The notes under the pieces were generated by a model. That model was given only the letters and a program-made list of their open reading frames with translations, ran no database searches and was not told where the DNA came from. Of a stretch of 64,000 nucleotides of DNA, positions 1 to 7,761 are shown in pieces. Positions within the stretch are counted from its first letter, which is position 1. Every line of letters begins with the position of its first letter. A program made the position numbers and the translations under genes. The DNA comes from CBDDDW01 sp965226805 (GTDB taxonomy: Bacteria; Chloroflexota; Dehalococcoidia; Lucifugimonadales; JAGWBF01), in NCBI GenBank assembly GCA_965226805.1, contig CBDDDW010000025.1:1-64000 (forward strand). Reading direction: 5' to 3'.

Positions 1-1730
1 GCACCCGTGGCGACTTCAAGCCCCTGCCCTATGTGGAGGACACCGCCGTGGACCCCCAGAGGCTGGGGGAATACGTCCGCCGCTTCGAGGAGATCGTAAA
101 GGCCCATGGTACCAAGGCGGGCTATTACGGCCACGCCAGCGTCGGATGTCTGCATATACGCCCGTTGGTAAACCTGAAGACCAGCGATGGACTGGACAAG
201 ATGGTATCCATAGCCCAGCAGGTAGGCGATCTGGTGTTGGAGTATGGCGGGTCCTTCAGTGGAGAGCATGGGGATGGGATCGTGCGGGGCGTTTGGACGG
301 AGAAGATGTTCGGCCCCAAGCTCTACGAGGCCTTCCGACAGCTAAAGCGGGCCTTCGACCCCCACGGCATCATGAACCCCGGAAAAATCATCGACTGCCC
401 ACCCATGACGGAGAACCTCCGGTTTAGCGTGGATCACGCAGATGTCCCCCTCAAAACCAAAATGGACTTCTCGGCTGACTTCGGGTTCGAAGGGGCCGTG
501 GAAATGTGCAACGGCATGGGCGCCTGCCGCAAGGTGGACGGCACCATGTGCCCGTCCTACATGGTGACACGAGAGGAGGAGCACTCCACTCGTGGAAGGG
601 CGAACCTGTTGAGGGCCGTGCTGTCTGGCGCGTTGCCCGGCGAGGACCTTGCCAGCAAGAGGCTTTACGACGCCCTGGACCTCTGCCTGGAGTGCAAAGG
701 CTGCAAAGCCGAGTGCCAGACCGGCGTGGATATGGCCAAACTAAAGTACGAGTTCCTTGATGGATATAACAGGGTCCATGGTCTTCCGCTTAGGGCCCGC
801 GTGTTTGCCAACATCAACCTGTTGAGCCGTCTGGGCTCCCGGCTCGCTCCCGTCTCCAACTGGCTCGCAGGTAATCCCCTGAGTAGGTTCGCTCTGCACA
901 TGGCCATGGGGGTCCACGCCAGACGCCGGCTGCCGGCTTTCATGAGGCCTGGGTTTCCGGAGCTGTTCGCATCGAAAATGGCTTCCGGCGAGTATACACG
1001 GGAGGGAAAACTGGGCTCAGTTGTCCTCTTCAACGATACGTTCATGAACTATAACTATCCCCAGATAGGAGTGGCGGCCGTAGAGCTTCTGCAACGCGCC
1101 GGCTTCGGGGTGATTTTGGCCAACGCAGCCTGCTGTGCCCGGCCCATGTTCTCCAAGGGCTTGCTGGATAAGGCCCGGTCCCACGCCCGCCACAACGTTG
1201 ACCTGCTATTCCCGTATGCCCAGCGCGGAATCCCCATAGTTGGTTGCGAGCCCAGCTGTTTGCTCACATTACGAGACGAATACCCTGACCTGCTAGGGGA
1301 CGACAAGGCGAAGACCGTGGGGGCAAACGCGTGGTTGATCGATGAGTTCCTCGCGATGCTCCATGACGAAGGAAAACTGAATATCGATTTCGCTGAGACC
1401 GAGAAAAAGGTGCTGTTCCACGGCCATTGCCACCAGAAGGCCCTGGTGGGCACCCGGCATTCCATGGCTGTGCTGCGGCTTCCGCCGGGCTACCAGGTGG
1501 AGGAGGTCAGCTCCGGCTGCTGCGGAATGGCCGGGTCCTTCGGGTACGAGAAGGAGCACTACGAGATATCCATGGCCATCGGACGAGAGCGCCTGTTCCC
1601 GGCGGTGGAGGCCAAGGGCGAGGACTGGGAAATAGCGGTTATGGGAATATCCTGCCGCCAGCAGATCGAGCACGGCACCGGGAGGCCGGCCCGCCACTTG
1701 GTGGAGGTGCTCCGGGACGCCATCACCTAG
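1..1730 (+). CDS. FAD-linked oxidase / Fe-S (GlcD-GlcF-like) fusion, 5' partial
   Basis: The gene enters from outside the window: the frame is open from nt 3 (codons reading TRGDFKPLPYVEDTAVDP), so the GTG at 33 is probably not the start. The first ~125 residues are the C-terminal part of an FAD-binding oxidase (HASVGCLHIRP, GEHGDG, FDPHGIMNPGKI). Then come two ferredoxin-type clusters, CNGMGACRK...MCP and CLECKGCKAEC, and a GlpC/GlcF-like region with two cysteine-rich CCG modules (CCARP...CEPSC and HGHCHQKAL...SSGCCGMAGSFGYE). The architecture is that of large YdiJ-type 2-hydroxyacid (lactate/glycolate) dehydrogenases passing electrons from FAD through Fe-S centres. The substrate cannot be read from sequence. 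It ends with TAG at 1728-1730; no partner gene follows. Confidence 0.9.
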   Translation, partial: TRGDFKPLPYVEDTAVDPQRLGEYVRRFEEIVKAHGTKAGYYGHASVGCLHIRPLVNLKTSDGLDKMVSIAQQVGDLVLEYGGSFSGEHGDGIVRGVWTEKMFGPKLYEAFRQLKRAFDPHGIMNPGKIIDCPPMTENLRFSVDHADVPLKTKMDFSADFGFEGAVEMCNGMGACRKVDGTMCPSYMVTREEEHSTRGRANLLRAVLSGALPGEDLASKRLYDALDLCLECKGCKAECQTGVDMAKLKYEFLDGYNRVHGLPLRARVFANINLLSRLGSRLAPVSNWLAGNPLSRFALHMAMGVHARRRLPAFMRPGFPELFASKMASGEYTREGKLGSVVLFNDTFMNYNYPQIGVAAVELLQRAGFGVILANAACCARPMFSKGLLDKARSHARHNVDLLFPYAQRGIPIVGCEPSCLLTLRDEYPDLLGDDKAKTVGANAWLIDEFLAMLHDEGKLNIDFAETEKKVLFHGHCHQKALVGTRHSMAVLRLPPGYQVEEVSSGCCGMAGSFGYEKEHYEISMAIGRERLFPAVEAKGEDWEIAVMGISCRQQIEHGTGRPARHLVEVLRDAIT

Positions 1731-2002
1731 GCGGCGCTGGTGCACCGACTCCGCGGCGGACTCCCCGAATCTCGCCCGCAGTGCAAGGGTACCTCATATC
1801 TATTCTATCGGTCTGTCGCCGTGGCGTATCCCTACAACGTCGTGAGCAACGGGACGTTAACCAGATATTCTCATTGAGCGTGGTGCTCGACCAAGGAACG
1901 CAATGCTCGCCTGTAAGGATATGGTCCGAAAAGCTGCGGGCTGTAGGCCATGTCCGAACAAGGGAAAGGCGTGGCAGAGGGTGGCGCGAGTGGGCGGGGT
2001 GG

Positions 2003-2437
2003 TTATACCGCCAGCGTTGCGGCGACGAATCTAATCAGGCGCGTCAGGGAGGCCGTGGCGTACTCGACCAGACTTGGCTCGCGTCTGGCGGAGCGGCGAT
2101 GCCCCGGCGCCGTCTGGCCGGCGTATTGCCAGGCTTGGGATGGATTGATAGGGACCGCGCTGGGCCTCGCATCGTACTCGGTGCGGGTCGCGGGGTCGGA
2201 GAGCGTCTCGTAGGCCAAGTTAATGGTCTTCATCCTAGACGCAGCCTCAGGGTCATCGGGGTGGAGGTCAGGATGGTATCGGCGGGCGCTTAACAAATAA
2301 GCTCTTCGAATGCCGTCGGTGTCGGTAAAACGTGGCACTCCCAGAATGCCATAGTAGTCTTGATCTGTCGTAGTTGCTGCCAGATCGGCACCCCTTGATT
2401 GTTCCACCAAGTCCACCTCAAAAAATGACCCATACAT
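2003..2437 (-). CDS. Short J-domain (DnaJ-like) protein
   Basis: A 144-residue protein with an N-terminal J domain (about residues 25-90): DYYGILGVPR opens helix I, the catalytic HPD tripeptide is at 55-57 (RRYHPDLHPDD), and NLAYETLSDPATRTEYD closes helix IV. J domains stimulate Hsp70 ATPase. There is no G/F region, zinc finger or substrate-binding domain, so this is not full DnaJ but a type III/DnaJ-like co-chaperone. The ~55-residue tail is Arg/Ala-rich and unrecognised, possibly amphipathic. The ATG overlaps a perfect 9-bp inverted repeat. Neighbours are unrelated and it looks monocistronic. Confidence 0.82.
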   Translation of the reverse strand: MYGSFFEVDLVEQSRGADLAATTTDQDYYGILGVPRFTDTDGIRRAYLLSARRYHPDLHPDDPEAASRMKTINLAYETLSDPATRTEYDARPSAVPINPSQAWQYAGQTAPGHRRSARREPSLVEYATASLTRLIRFVAATLAV

Positions 2438-2448
2438 GTTGTATGGGT
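2428..2448. promoter_or_regulatory. Inverted repeat over the J-protein start codon
   Basis: ACCCATACA-TGT-TGTATGGGT is a perfect 9-bp inverted repeat with a 3-nt spacer. It covers the start codon (2435-2437) of the J-domain gene. The size is right for a dimeric repressor operator or a hairpin masking translation initiation. No regulator is encoded nearby, so the role is inference. Confidence 0.35.
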
Positions 2449-2580
2449 ACCCAGGAAAACCACCACATAGTATATCACTAGTGTCAAGTTTACAGAAAGA
2501 CAGCTAGGTACGTTATCAATAGAGGTTACTGGGGAAGGTTTGGGAAGATTTGGGAAGATGTAGATGGAGGGACGTTAGGT

Positions 2581-3168
2581 CTAAGAAGTTGCTGCACGGG
2601 ATGGGCCAACGAAAGTCTCGCGAAACCGGTACAGAGTCATCTCCGGCTCGATGGGGGCGCGGGGAAGGTAGGCTTCCGCTTCCTGGATTTTGGCCACGAT
2701 AAACCAGGGGCCGTCGGAAGCTAGAGCTGTCTGAACGATGGCTTTCAGAGCTTCCTCTGTGGATACGGTAGCCGTGTTGGAGATGCCGCAGCTCTGGGCG
2801 ACCTGTTCCAAGTCGGTCCCGGTGGAGGTATGGCTGGGCTGATGGCCTGTCTGACCCCATTCCTCGTTGTCCCAGACGATCACACTGAGATTACGGGGTT
2901 TCTCTCGGGCTATGCTCGCGATAGTGCCCATGTTCATTAGCATGGACCCATCACCATCCAGCGATATGACCTCTTCTTTCGTGGCAAGGGCCATCCCGAG
3001 AGCAAGGGAGGAGCAAAGTCCCATCGCGCCGTGAGTGTAAAAGTTGCGGGACCTGTGTCCTGCGTGCCAAAGCTCATCTGAGGTAGGGCCCAGGTTGCTG
3101 ACAATGGGGAGGTCCCCTATGATGCCCAGCAGCATTTTGGTGGCCTCGAATCTATGCATATGCGCCAC
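2581..3168 (-). CDS. TPP-dependent decarboxylase, C-terminal (beta) subunit, ComE-like
   Basis: A 195-residue TPP-binding (PP) domain. The diphosphate/Mg motif runs from GDGS (72-75) to WDNEEWGQTG (~99-108), the spacing of the GDG-X(~25)-N signature. NLGPTSDELW and MGLCSSLALGMALA resemble sulfopyruvate and phosphonopyruvate decarboxylases. In the split ComD/ComE arrangement this is the beta chain. Its start overlaps the end of the alpha gene by 17 nt, implying translational coupling and a hetero-oligomer. The pair could act on sulfopyruvate, phosphonopyruvate or another 2-oxoacid; nothing nearby fixes the substrate. Confidence 0.85.
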   Translation of the reverse strand: MAHMHRFEATKMLLGIIGDLPIVSNLGPTSDELWHAGHRSRNFYTHGAMGLCSSLALGMALATKEEVISLDGDGSMLMNMGTIASIAREKPRNLSVIVWDNEEWGQTGHQPSHTSTGTDLEQVAQSCGISNTATVSTEEALKAIVQTALASDGPWFIVAKIQEAEAYLPRAPIEPEMTLYRFRETFVGPSRAATS

Positions 3169-3658
3169 GGTGGAGCAACGGGGTGAGGCAGAAGGCTACC
3201 GGTTGGCGGATCGCATAGCAGAGCTGGATGCCGCCTGCTACGACGCGGTCCAGGTCCTTCTCCTCGGTCGGAGTGTAGTGGGGTAGCCCCAATATGTCGA
3301 GGATCGGCTTGGTGCCGCGGCCCATGGCTAGCTGGGCGATGTTGAACTCCCCTAGTTCCCCCCGAAGGTTGATAAACATTGGGATGGGTACACGATAAGG
3401 GATGCACAGGCTGCCTATGGCATTGAGGCAGTTACCGAACCCGCTGGACTGCATGAAAACGGCGGAGTTTCGGCCCGCCGCGTAAGACCCGGCGGCTATG
3501 CCGATAGCTTCCTCTTCCCTGGTGGCCGAGACTACATGGAAGAAGGGATCGTCCTCCATGATCTGGGTGGCCTTCGAGATGCTCTTGTCGGGGACGTAAG
3601 CGATCAAGGAGATGTCGGCGTCCTTGAGGCATTGGACGATACATTCTGCCCAGTTCAC
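3152..3658 (-). CDS. TPP-dependent decarboxylase, N-terminal (alpha) subunit, ComD-like
   Basis: A 168-residue TPP pyrimidine-binding domain. It opens with a helix and IAYVPDKSI, then SATREEEAIGIAAGSYAAG, whose glutamate is the usual activator of the cofactor aminopyrimidine. QSSGFGNCLNAIGSL and PMFINLRGELGEFN are typical of sulfopyruvate/phosphonopyruvate decarboxylase alpha chains. It is first in a two-gene leftward operon with the beta subunit, overlapping by 17 nt. An active enzyme needs both chains because the TPP site lies at their interface. Known roles of such pairs include coenzyme M synthesis and C-S or C-P acid breakdown. No sulfolactate or phosphonate gene is visible here. Confidence 0.83.
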   Translation of the reverse strand: MNWAECIVQCLKDADISLIAYVPDKSISKATQIMEDDPFFHVVSATREEEAIGIAAGSYAAGRNSAVFMQSSGFGNCLNAIGSLCIPYRVPIPMFINLRGELGEFNIAQLAMGRGTKPILDILGLPHYTPTEEKDLDRVVAGGIQLCYAIRQPVAFCLTPLLHRGAYA

Positions 3659-3811
3659 TCGGTTATCCTATCCGGGAACATCGCTTATCTCTTTGATCCA
3701 CGGGGGAGTGTCCAACGGACCGCCATAACACGCCGACGCAGGCGGGGGGCCGCCTGTAGGCTGGCAACACTATAGCAACGGCCAACTTGGTTGTCAAAGC
3801 CCGTGAGCGCA

Positions 3812-5593
3812 TCATCCAGCCTTGTTTAACTCATAAAGGCTGAAGTAGAGGCCGCCGTTGGCTAAGAGCTCCTGGTGGCTTCCCTGCTCGACAATACCAC
3901 CCTGGTCCATTACCACGATTCGGTCCGCGCTGCGGACAGTGGAGAGCCTGTGGGCGATGATCAGGGCGGTGCGGTCTTTGAGCACCTCCTTCAGAGCCAG
4001 CTGGAGGAGCATTTCCGTGTGGCTGTCGATCGTCGCAGTCGCCTCGTCTAGGATAACGACGCTCGGATCGGGCGCGAGAGCCCGGGCCAGCGATATCAGC
4101 TGGCGCTCGCCGAGGCTGAAGTTCACCCCGAGCTCCTCTACGCGGGAGTCGTAGGCGTTCTCCAGCCGCATGATAAAGTCGTGGGCGCCAACGACCTTGG
4201 CCGCTGCCTCCACGTCTTGGTCGGCCAGCTCCATGTGGCAGTAGCGAATATTGTCCTTGATTGTGCCTGAAAATAGGTAGGGCTCCTGGGCCACCACACT
4301 GATCCGCCGGTTCAACGAGGATCTAGCTACATCTCGAATGTTCAGCCCGTCCAGGGTAATGCGGCCCCCTGTGACTTCGTAGAGCCTGGAGAGCAAGGAC
4401 GCGAGTGTGGTTTTGCCGGCTCCGGTAGGACCCACCAGGGCCACCTTCTCTCCGGCACGTATGTGCAGGTCTATGCCTCTGAGGACTGGGATCTCTGGCG
4501 AATAGGAGAAGCTCACATTCTCGTAGGAGATATCGCCACGCAATGATGACAGCTCCACCGCTCCGGGGGCGTCCTTAATCTTGGGTTCGGTATCCAGGAT
4601 TTCGAAAATATGCTGGCCCGAAGTCATGGCCCGCTGCAGCTGGCCGTAGTGCATCGTCAAGCTACGGATTGGGTCAAAGAAACGCTGGACATATAATGCG
4701 AATGCCACCAATACTCCGACGGCTTCGGGGTCTTCCAGTACCCTTATTCCCCCGTAAATTATCACCAGTGCCGTGGCAATCGCCGTGATCATCTCGACGG
4801 AAGGGTTCAATGCAGAGGAGAGGCGGGAGGCCCGGAGGCTCTCGCTGACGTAGCGGTGATTCGTGTCATCGAAGTTGCGGAGGTTCTTCGGCTGTCGGTT
4901 GAGGCTCTGGACTACGCGCATGCCGGAGATGTTCTCCTGGAGGGCCGAATTAACCACCGCGAGACTTCTTCTGACCCGCATGAACGATGGCCAGGCGTAG
5001 CTCTGCCACACTATCACGATTATGAAGAGTAGTGGTATTACCGACAGGGTGATCAGGGCGAGCTCCCAGTCCATCAACAGCATGGCGACGATGAACCCGG
5101 CCAGGCGCAGAATATCCCCCACCGCCAGAGTGAAGATCGACAGAAACTCCTGAAGCTGCTGGACGTCGTTCTGCACCCGGGACATATTCTTCCCGACTTC
5201 TGTCCGGTCGAAATACGACATGGACAACCGCTGGAGGTGGTTGAACGTCGCTGTTCTCAGCCCAAAAAGCAGGTTCTGCCCTATCTTTGAAAGGGCGATG
5301 AGATGCAGGTAGTTGGTGACGTATCCCATGAACGCGTTTGCCACCAGCAGTAAGGCGACTAGAGTTAGCCTCGATCTATCGGAGGAGACCACGCTGTCTA
5401 TAGCCATCTTAATGAGCCACGGCGCGGCTACCTCGGTGGCCGCGTAGAGTATCATCGCTAAAAGGCTGACTATGGCGAGGAGCTTATGTGGTCTCACGTA
5501 TTCAAGCAGACGCAGGGCGATGCGGTAGTCGAAACCGCTGCTCAGCTTTTCATCCTCTAGTCCGAGGTGCCCCAATCCGCTACGTACCCGCAT
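3812..5593 (-). CDS. ABC exporter half-transporter, catalytic-Glu subunit
   Basis: A 593-residue type IV exporter half: an N-terminal six-helix membrane domain (~25-330) and a C-terminal nucleotide-binding domain. Walker A is GPTGAGKT (~388-395), Walker B VVILDE with the catalytic Glu at ~517, and the H-loop His is at ~548 (IIAHR). The signature is degenerate, SLGER instead of LSGGQ. I chose the ATG at 5593, not the longer open frame to 5839, because it has a GGAG ribosome site, starts 14 nt inside the end of the preceding gene, and leaves a normal family length. It pairs with the upstream half-transporter as a heterodimer, probably a drug or lipid exporter. Confidence 0.9.
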   Translation of the reverse strand: MRVRSGLGHLGLEDEKLSSGFDYRIALRLLEYVRPHKLLAIVSLLAMILYAATEVAAPWLIKMAIDSVVSSDRSRLTLVALLLVANAFMGYVTNYLHLIALSKIGQNLLFGLRTATFNHLQRLSMSYFDRTEVGKNMSRVQNDVQQLQEFLSIFTLAVGDILRLAGFIVAMLLMDWELALITLSVIPLLFIIVIVWQSYAWPSFMRVRRSLAVVNSALQENISGMRVVQSLNRQPKNLRNFDDTNHRYVSESLRASRLSSALNPSVEMITAIATALVIIYGGIRVLEDPEAVGVLVAFALYVQRFFDPIRSLTMHYGQLQRAMTSGQHIFEILDTEPKIKDAPGAVELSSLRGDISYENVSFSYSPEIPVLRGIDLHIRAGEKVALVGPTGAGKTTLASLLSRLYEVTGGRITLDGLNIRDVARSSLNRRISVVAQEPYLFSGTIKDNIRYCHMELADQDVEAAAKVVGAHDFIMRLENAYDSRVEELGVNFSLGERQLISLARALAPDPSVVILDEATATIDSHTEMLLQLALKEVLKDRTALIIAHRLSTVRSADRIVVMDQGGIVEQGSHQELLANGGLYFSLYELNKAG

Positions 5594-7466
5594 GTCCGGT
5601 ATCTCCGCGTTGTACCCGTTCGTGGCGCTCTCCGGGCTCCCAAGTGGGGTCTCCGCTTTCCCCTCCCGGCAAATGTTCGGCCAAGACATCTTCTTCGACA
5701 CTGAGCTGGAGTTGATATATCTCTTTGTATAGCCCTTGCCTGGATATGAGCTCTTGGTGGGTGCCCATTTCCGCGACTCTGCCATCCTCAAGGACCAGAA
5801 TCCGGTCGGCGCTTTTGACGCTGCTGACACGGTGGGCAATGATGAACGTGGTCCGGTCTTTCATGACCTCGGCCAGGGCTCTGCGGATTTGGAACTCGGT
5901 CGCGACGTCAACGCTGGATGTGGAATCGTCCAATACGAGGATCGGTGGGTCCAGCAGCAGCGTCCGGGCGATTGATACCCGCTGCTTCTGTCCCCCAGAG
6001 AGAGTAATGCCGCGCTCTCCCACCAGGGTGTCGTACTGGTCCGGGAGACCCATTATGAAGTCATGGATTTGGGCAGAGCGGGCGGCGGCCTGGACCTGTT
6101 CTAAAGAGGCGTCGGGGAAGCCGTAGGAAATATTCTCGCGGATAGAGGCCATGAACAGGAACACATCCTGGAATACGATTCCCACGTTGCGCCGCAGTGA
6201 CTCCAGGGATGCGTCCCGGACGTCTATGCCGTCGATTGTAATGTTTCCTCCAGTGACGTCGTAACAACGAGGTATCAGATTAACCAATGTGCTCTTGCCG
6301 CTGCCTGGAGGGCCCAGAAGGGCGATCTTCTGGCCCGGACGAGCCTCCAGAGTGACATCGTGTAGGATTTCGCCGTCCATAGGGGCCACCTCAAGGTTGG
6401 AGTCGTGCCCGTCCGCACTCACCGAGGCGAGATAGCGGAAGGAGACCGAATCGAATTTGACATGCCCTCTCGCTCTACCCAGACTGAGGGCCGCATGCTT
6501 CTCTTCCACCGGTGACTTGGCGTCGAGGACCTGAAATATCCGGTCCCCAGCGGCTGCGGCTCTGGTGAAAATGTTCACCACCCATCCAGACATGCGGATG
6601 GGAAATAACAGGAGACCCAGGTAAAGGACGAACTGTGTCAGCTCTCCGGCCGTCAGGCCCGGGCTGTCGATGATCCTCGAACCGCCGACCCAGATGACGA
6701 GAGCTATGACGAGGGTGAACAGTAAGCTGAGGAGCGAAGAGTTGGCGGCGTGGAGGCGGTTCACCGTGAAGGTCTCTTCCGCGACTATTTTAGTGGCCTC
6801 CCCAAACTTGTGCTTTTCGTACTCCTCGCCCCCGAAGCTCTTCACGACCCGCATGCCCGAAAGGTTTTCCTGCAAGACGGTGGTCATACGCCCCGTCTCC
6901 ACCTGCACGCTCGACCATAGGTCTCGGAAACGGCGGCGTATTCTGACGGCTATGTACACCGTGACCGGAATCGCTGCGAGGCTGATCAACGCAAGCTGCC
7001 AATCGATGAGCAACAGGAGGACGGATGCGCCGACCACAAGCACCACGATGTTCATAGAGTAGATAAGCCCGAAGCTGACGAACCATCGGATGCTTTCGAC
7101 GTCTGATGTAGCTCTAGACATCAGGTCGCCGGTCTTCTGCCGGTCGTGGAAGGCGAAGCCGAGGTACTGAAGGCGGGCCAGGAAGTCGTGGCGTATGGCG
7201 TAAGCGACGCGCTGAGAGGTGAGCTCCGAAACGTAGCTTTGGCCGTACGCGAAGCCTCCGCGTAGCAGGCTGACGGCCAGCACGAGCACCGCCATCCATA
7301 CCAGGTCACTCTTGTCGCCACTGCCGAGAGCGGAATCGATGGCGAGGCCCAGAAGCTTGGGGATGGCAAGGGATAGAAGGGTGGCGCCTATGAGGCAGGT
7401 ATATACTATTGCGATCTGTAGTTTATATCGGAGCGCATAATCCGTCAGTCGCCGCAGCACACCCAT
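5580..7466 (-). CDS. ABC exporter half-transporter, degenerate Walker-B subunit
   Basis: A 628-residue half-transporter: membrane domain (~1-310), then an NBD with Walker A GPPGSGKS (~385), a canonical LSGGQ (489-493) and Walker B LVLDDS. Asp514 replaces the catalytic Glu. H-loop His is at ~545. This is the pattern of the non-hydrolysing half of asymmetric exporters such as TM287/288 or BmrCD: its degenerate ATP site would be completed by the partner's degenerate SLGER signature. The last ~35 residues are a hydrophilic tail. It is first in a two-gene leftward operon overlapping the partner by 14 nt. Substrate unknown. Confidence 0.9.
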   Translation of the reverse strand: MGVLRRLTDYALRYKLQIAIVYTCLIGATLLSLAIPKLLGLAIDSALGSGDKSDLVWMAVLVLAVSLLRGGFAYGQSYVSELTSQRVAYAIRHDFLARLQYLGFAFHDRQKTGDLMSRATSDVESIRWFVSFGLIYSMNIVVLVVGASVLLLLIDWQLALISLAAIPVTVYIAVRIRRRFRDLWSSVQVETGRMTTVLQENLSGMRVVKSFGGEEYEKHKFGEATKIVAEETFTVNRLHAANSSLLSLLFTLVIALVIWVGGSRIIDSPGLTAGELTQFVLYLGLLLFPIRMSGWVVNIFTRAAAAGDRIFQVLDAKSPVEEKHAALSLGRARGHVKFDSVSFRYLASVSADGHDSNLEVAPMDGEILHDVTLEARPGQKIALLGPPGSGKSTLVNLIPRCYDVTGGNITIDGIDVRDASLESLRRNVGIVFQDVFLFMASIRENISYGFPDASLEQVQAAARSAQIHDFIMGLPDQYDTLVGERGITLSGGQKQRVSIARTLLLDPPILVLDDSTSSVDVATEFQIRRALAEVMKDRTTFIIAHRVSSVKSADRILVLEDGRVAEMGTHQELISRQGLYKEIYQLQLSVEEDVLAEHLPGGESGDPTWEPGERHERVQRGDTGHAGT

Positions 7467-7577
7467 ACTGACCTGATTATAGCGCTTTTGTCGGGGCGTT
7501 CAAAATCCGGGCTCGGCACAGCCCCGCGATTACGCTCTGTCGATTTCGCCCATAGCCTGGGCCCATCTATTGCGAAC

Positions 7578-7605
7578 GTAGGGCCGAGGCATGCCTCGGC
7601 CCTAC
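7578..7605. repeat. Perfect 28-bp palindrome
   Basis: GTAGGGCCGAGGCA is followed directly by its reverse complement. It lies in the ~200-bp gap between the leftward lipoprotein gene and the leftward ABC operon. It could be a factor-independent transcription barrier (no T-run follows) or a dispersed REP-like element. The rest of the gap shows no gene. Confidence 0.6.
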
Positions 7606-7761
7606 ACGAAGGCGGTGCAATACTCGACCGGGGTAGGATTAGCGCCTCCCCATCCGGCAGGGCGCTGGCCGGCTAATGGGGTCTCACTAGTATCCTAACG
7701 ACAATTTTGGTGTCTGGAGAGTATAAGGCCAGATCCACAAAGTCTTCCGGGCTGATGCTCT

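Noticed and set aside
1950..2293. Rightward frames overlapping the J-domain gene
   Set aside because: The leftward frame has a full J domain with HPD; the rightward ones show no family features.
5594..5839. 82-codon N-terminal extension of the second ABC half-transporter
   Set aside because: It lies inside the upstream partner gene, gives an abnormal length, and the ATG at 5593 has GGAG and coupling geometry.
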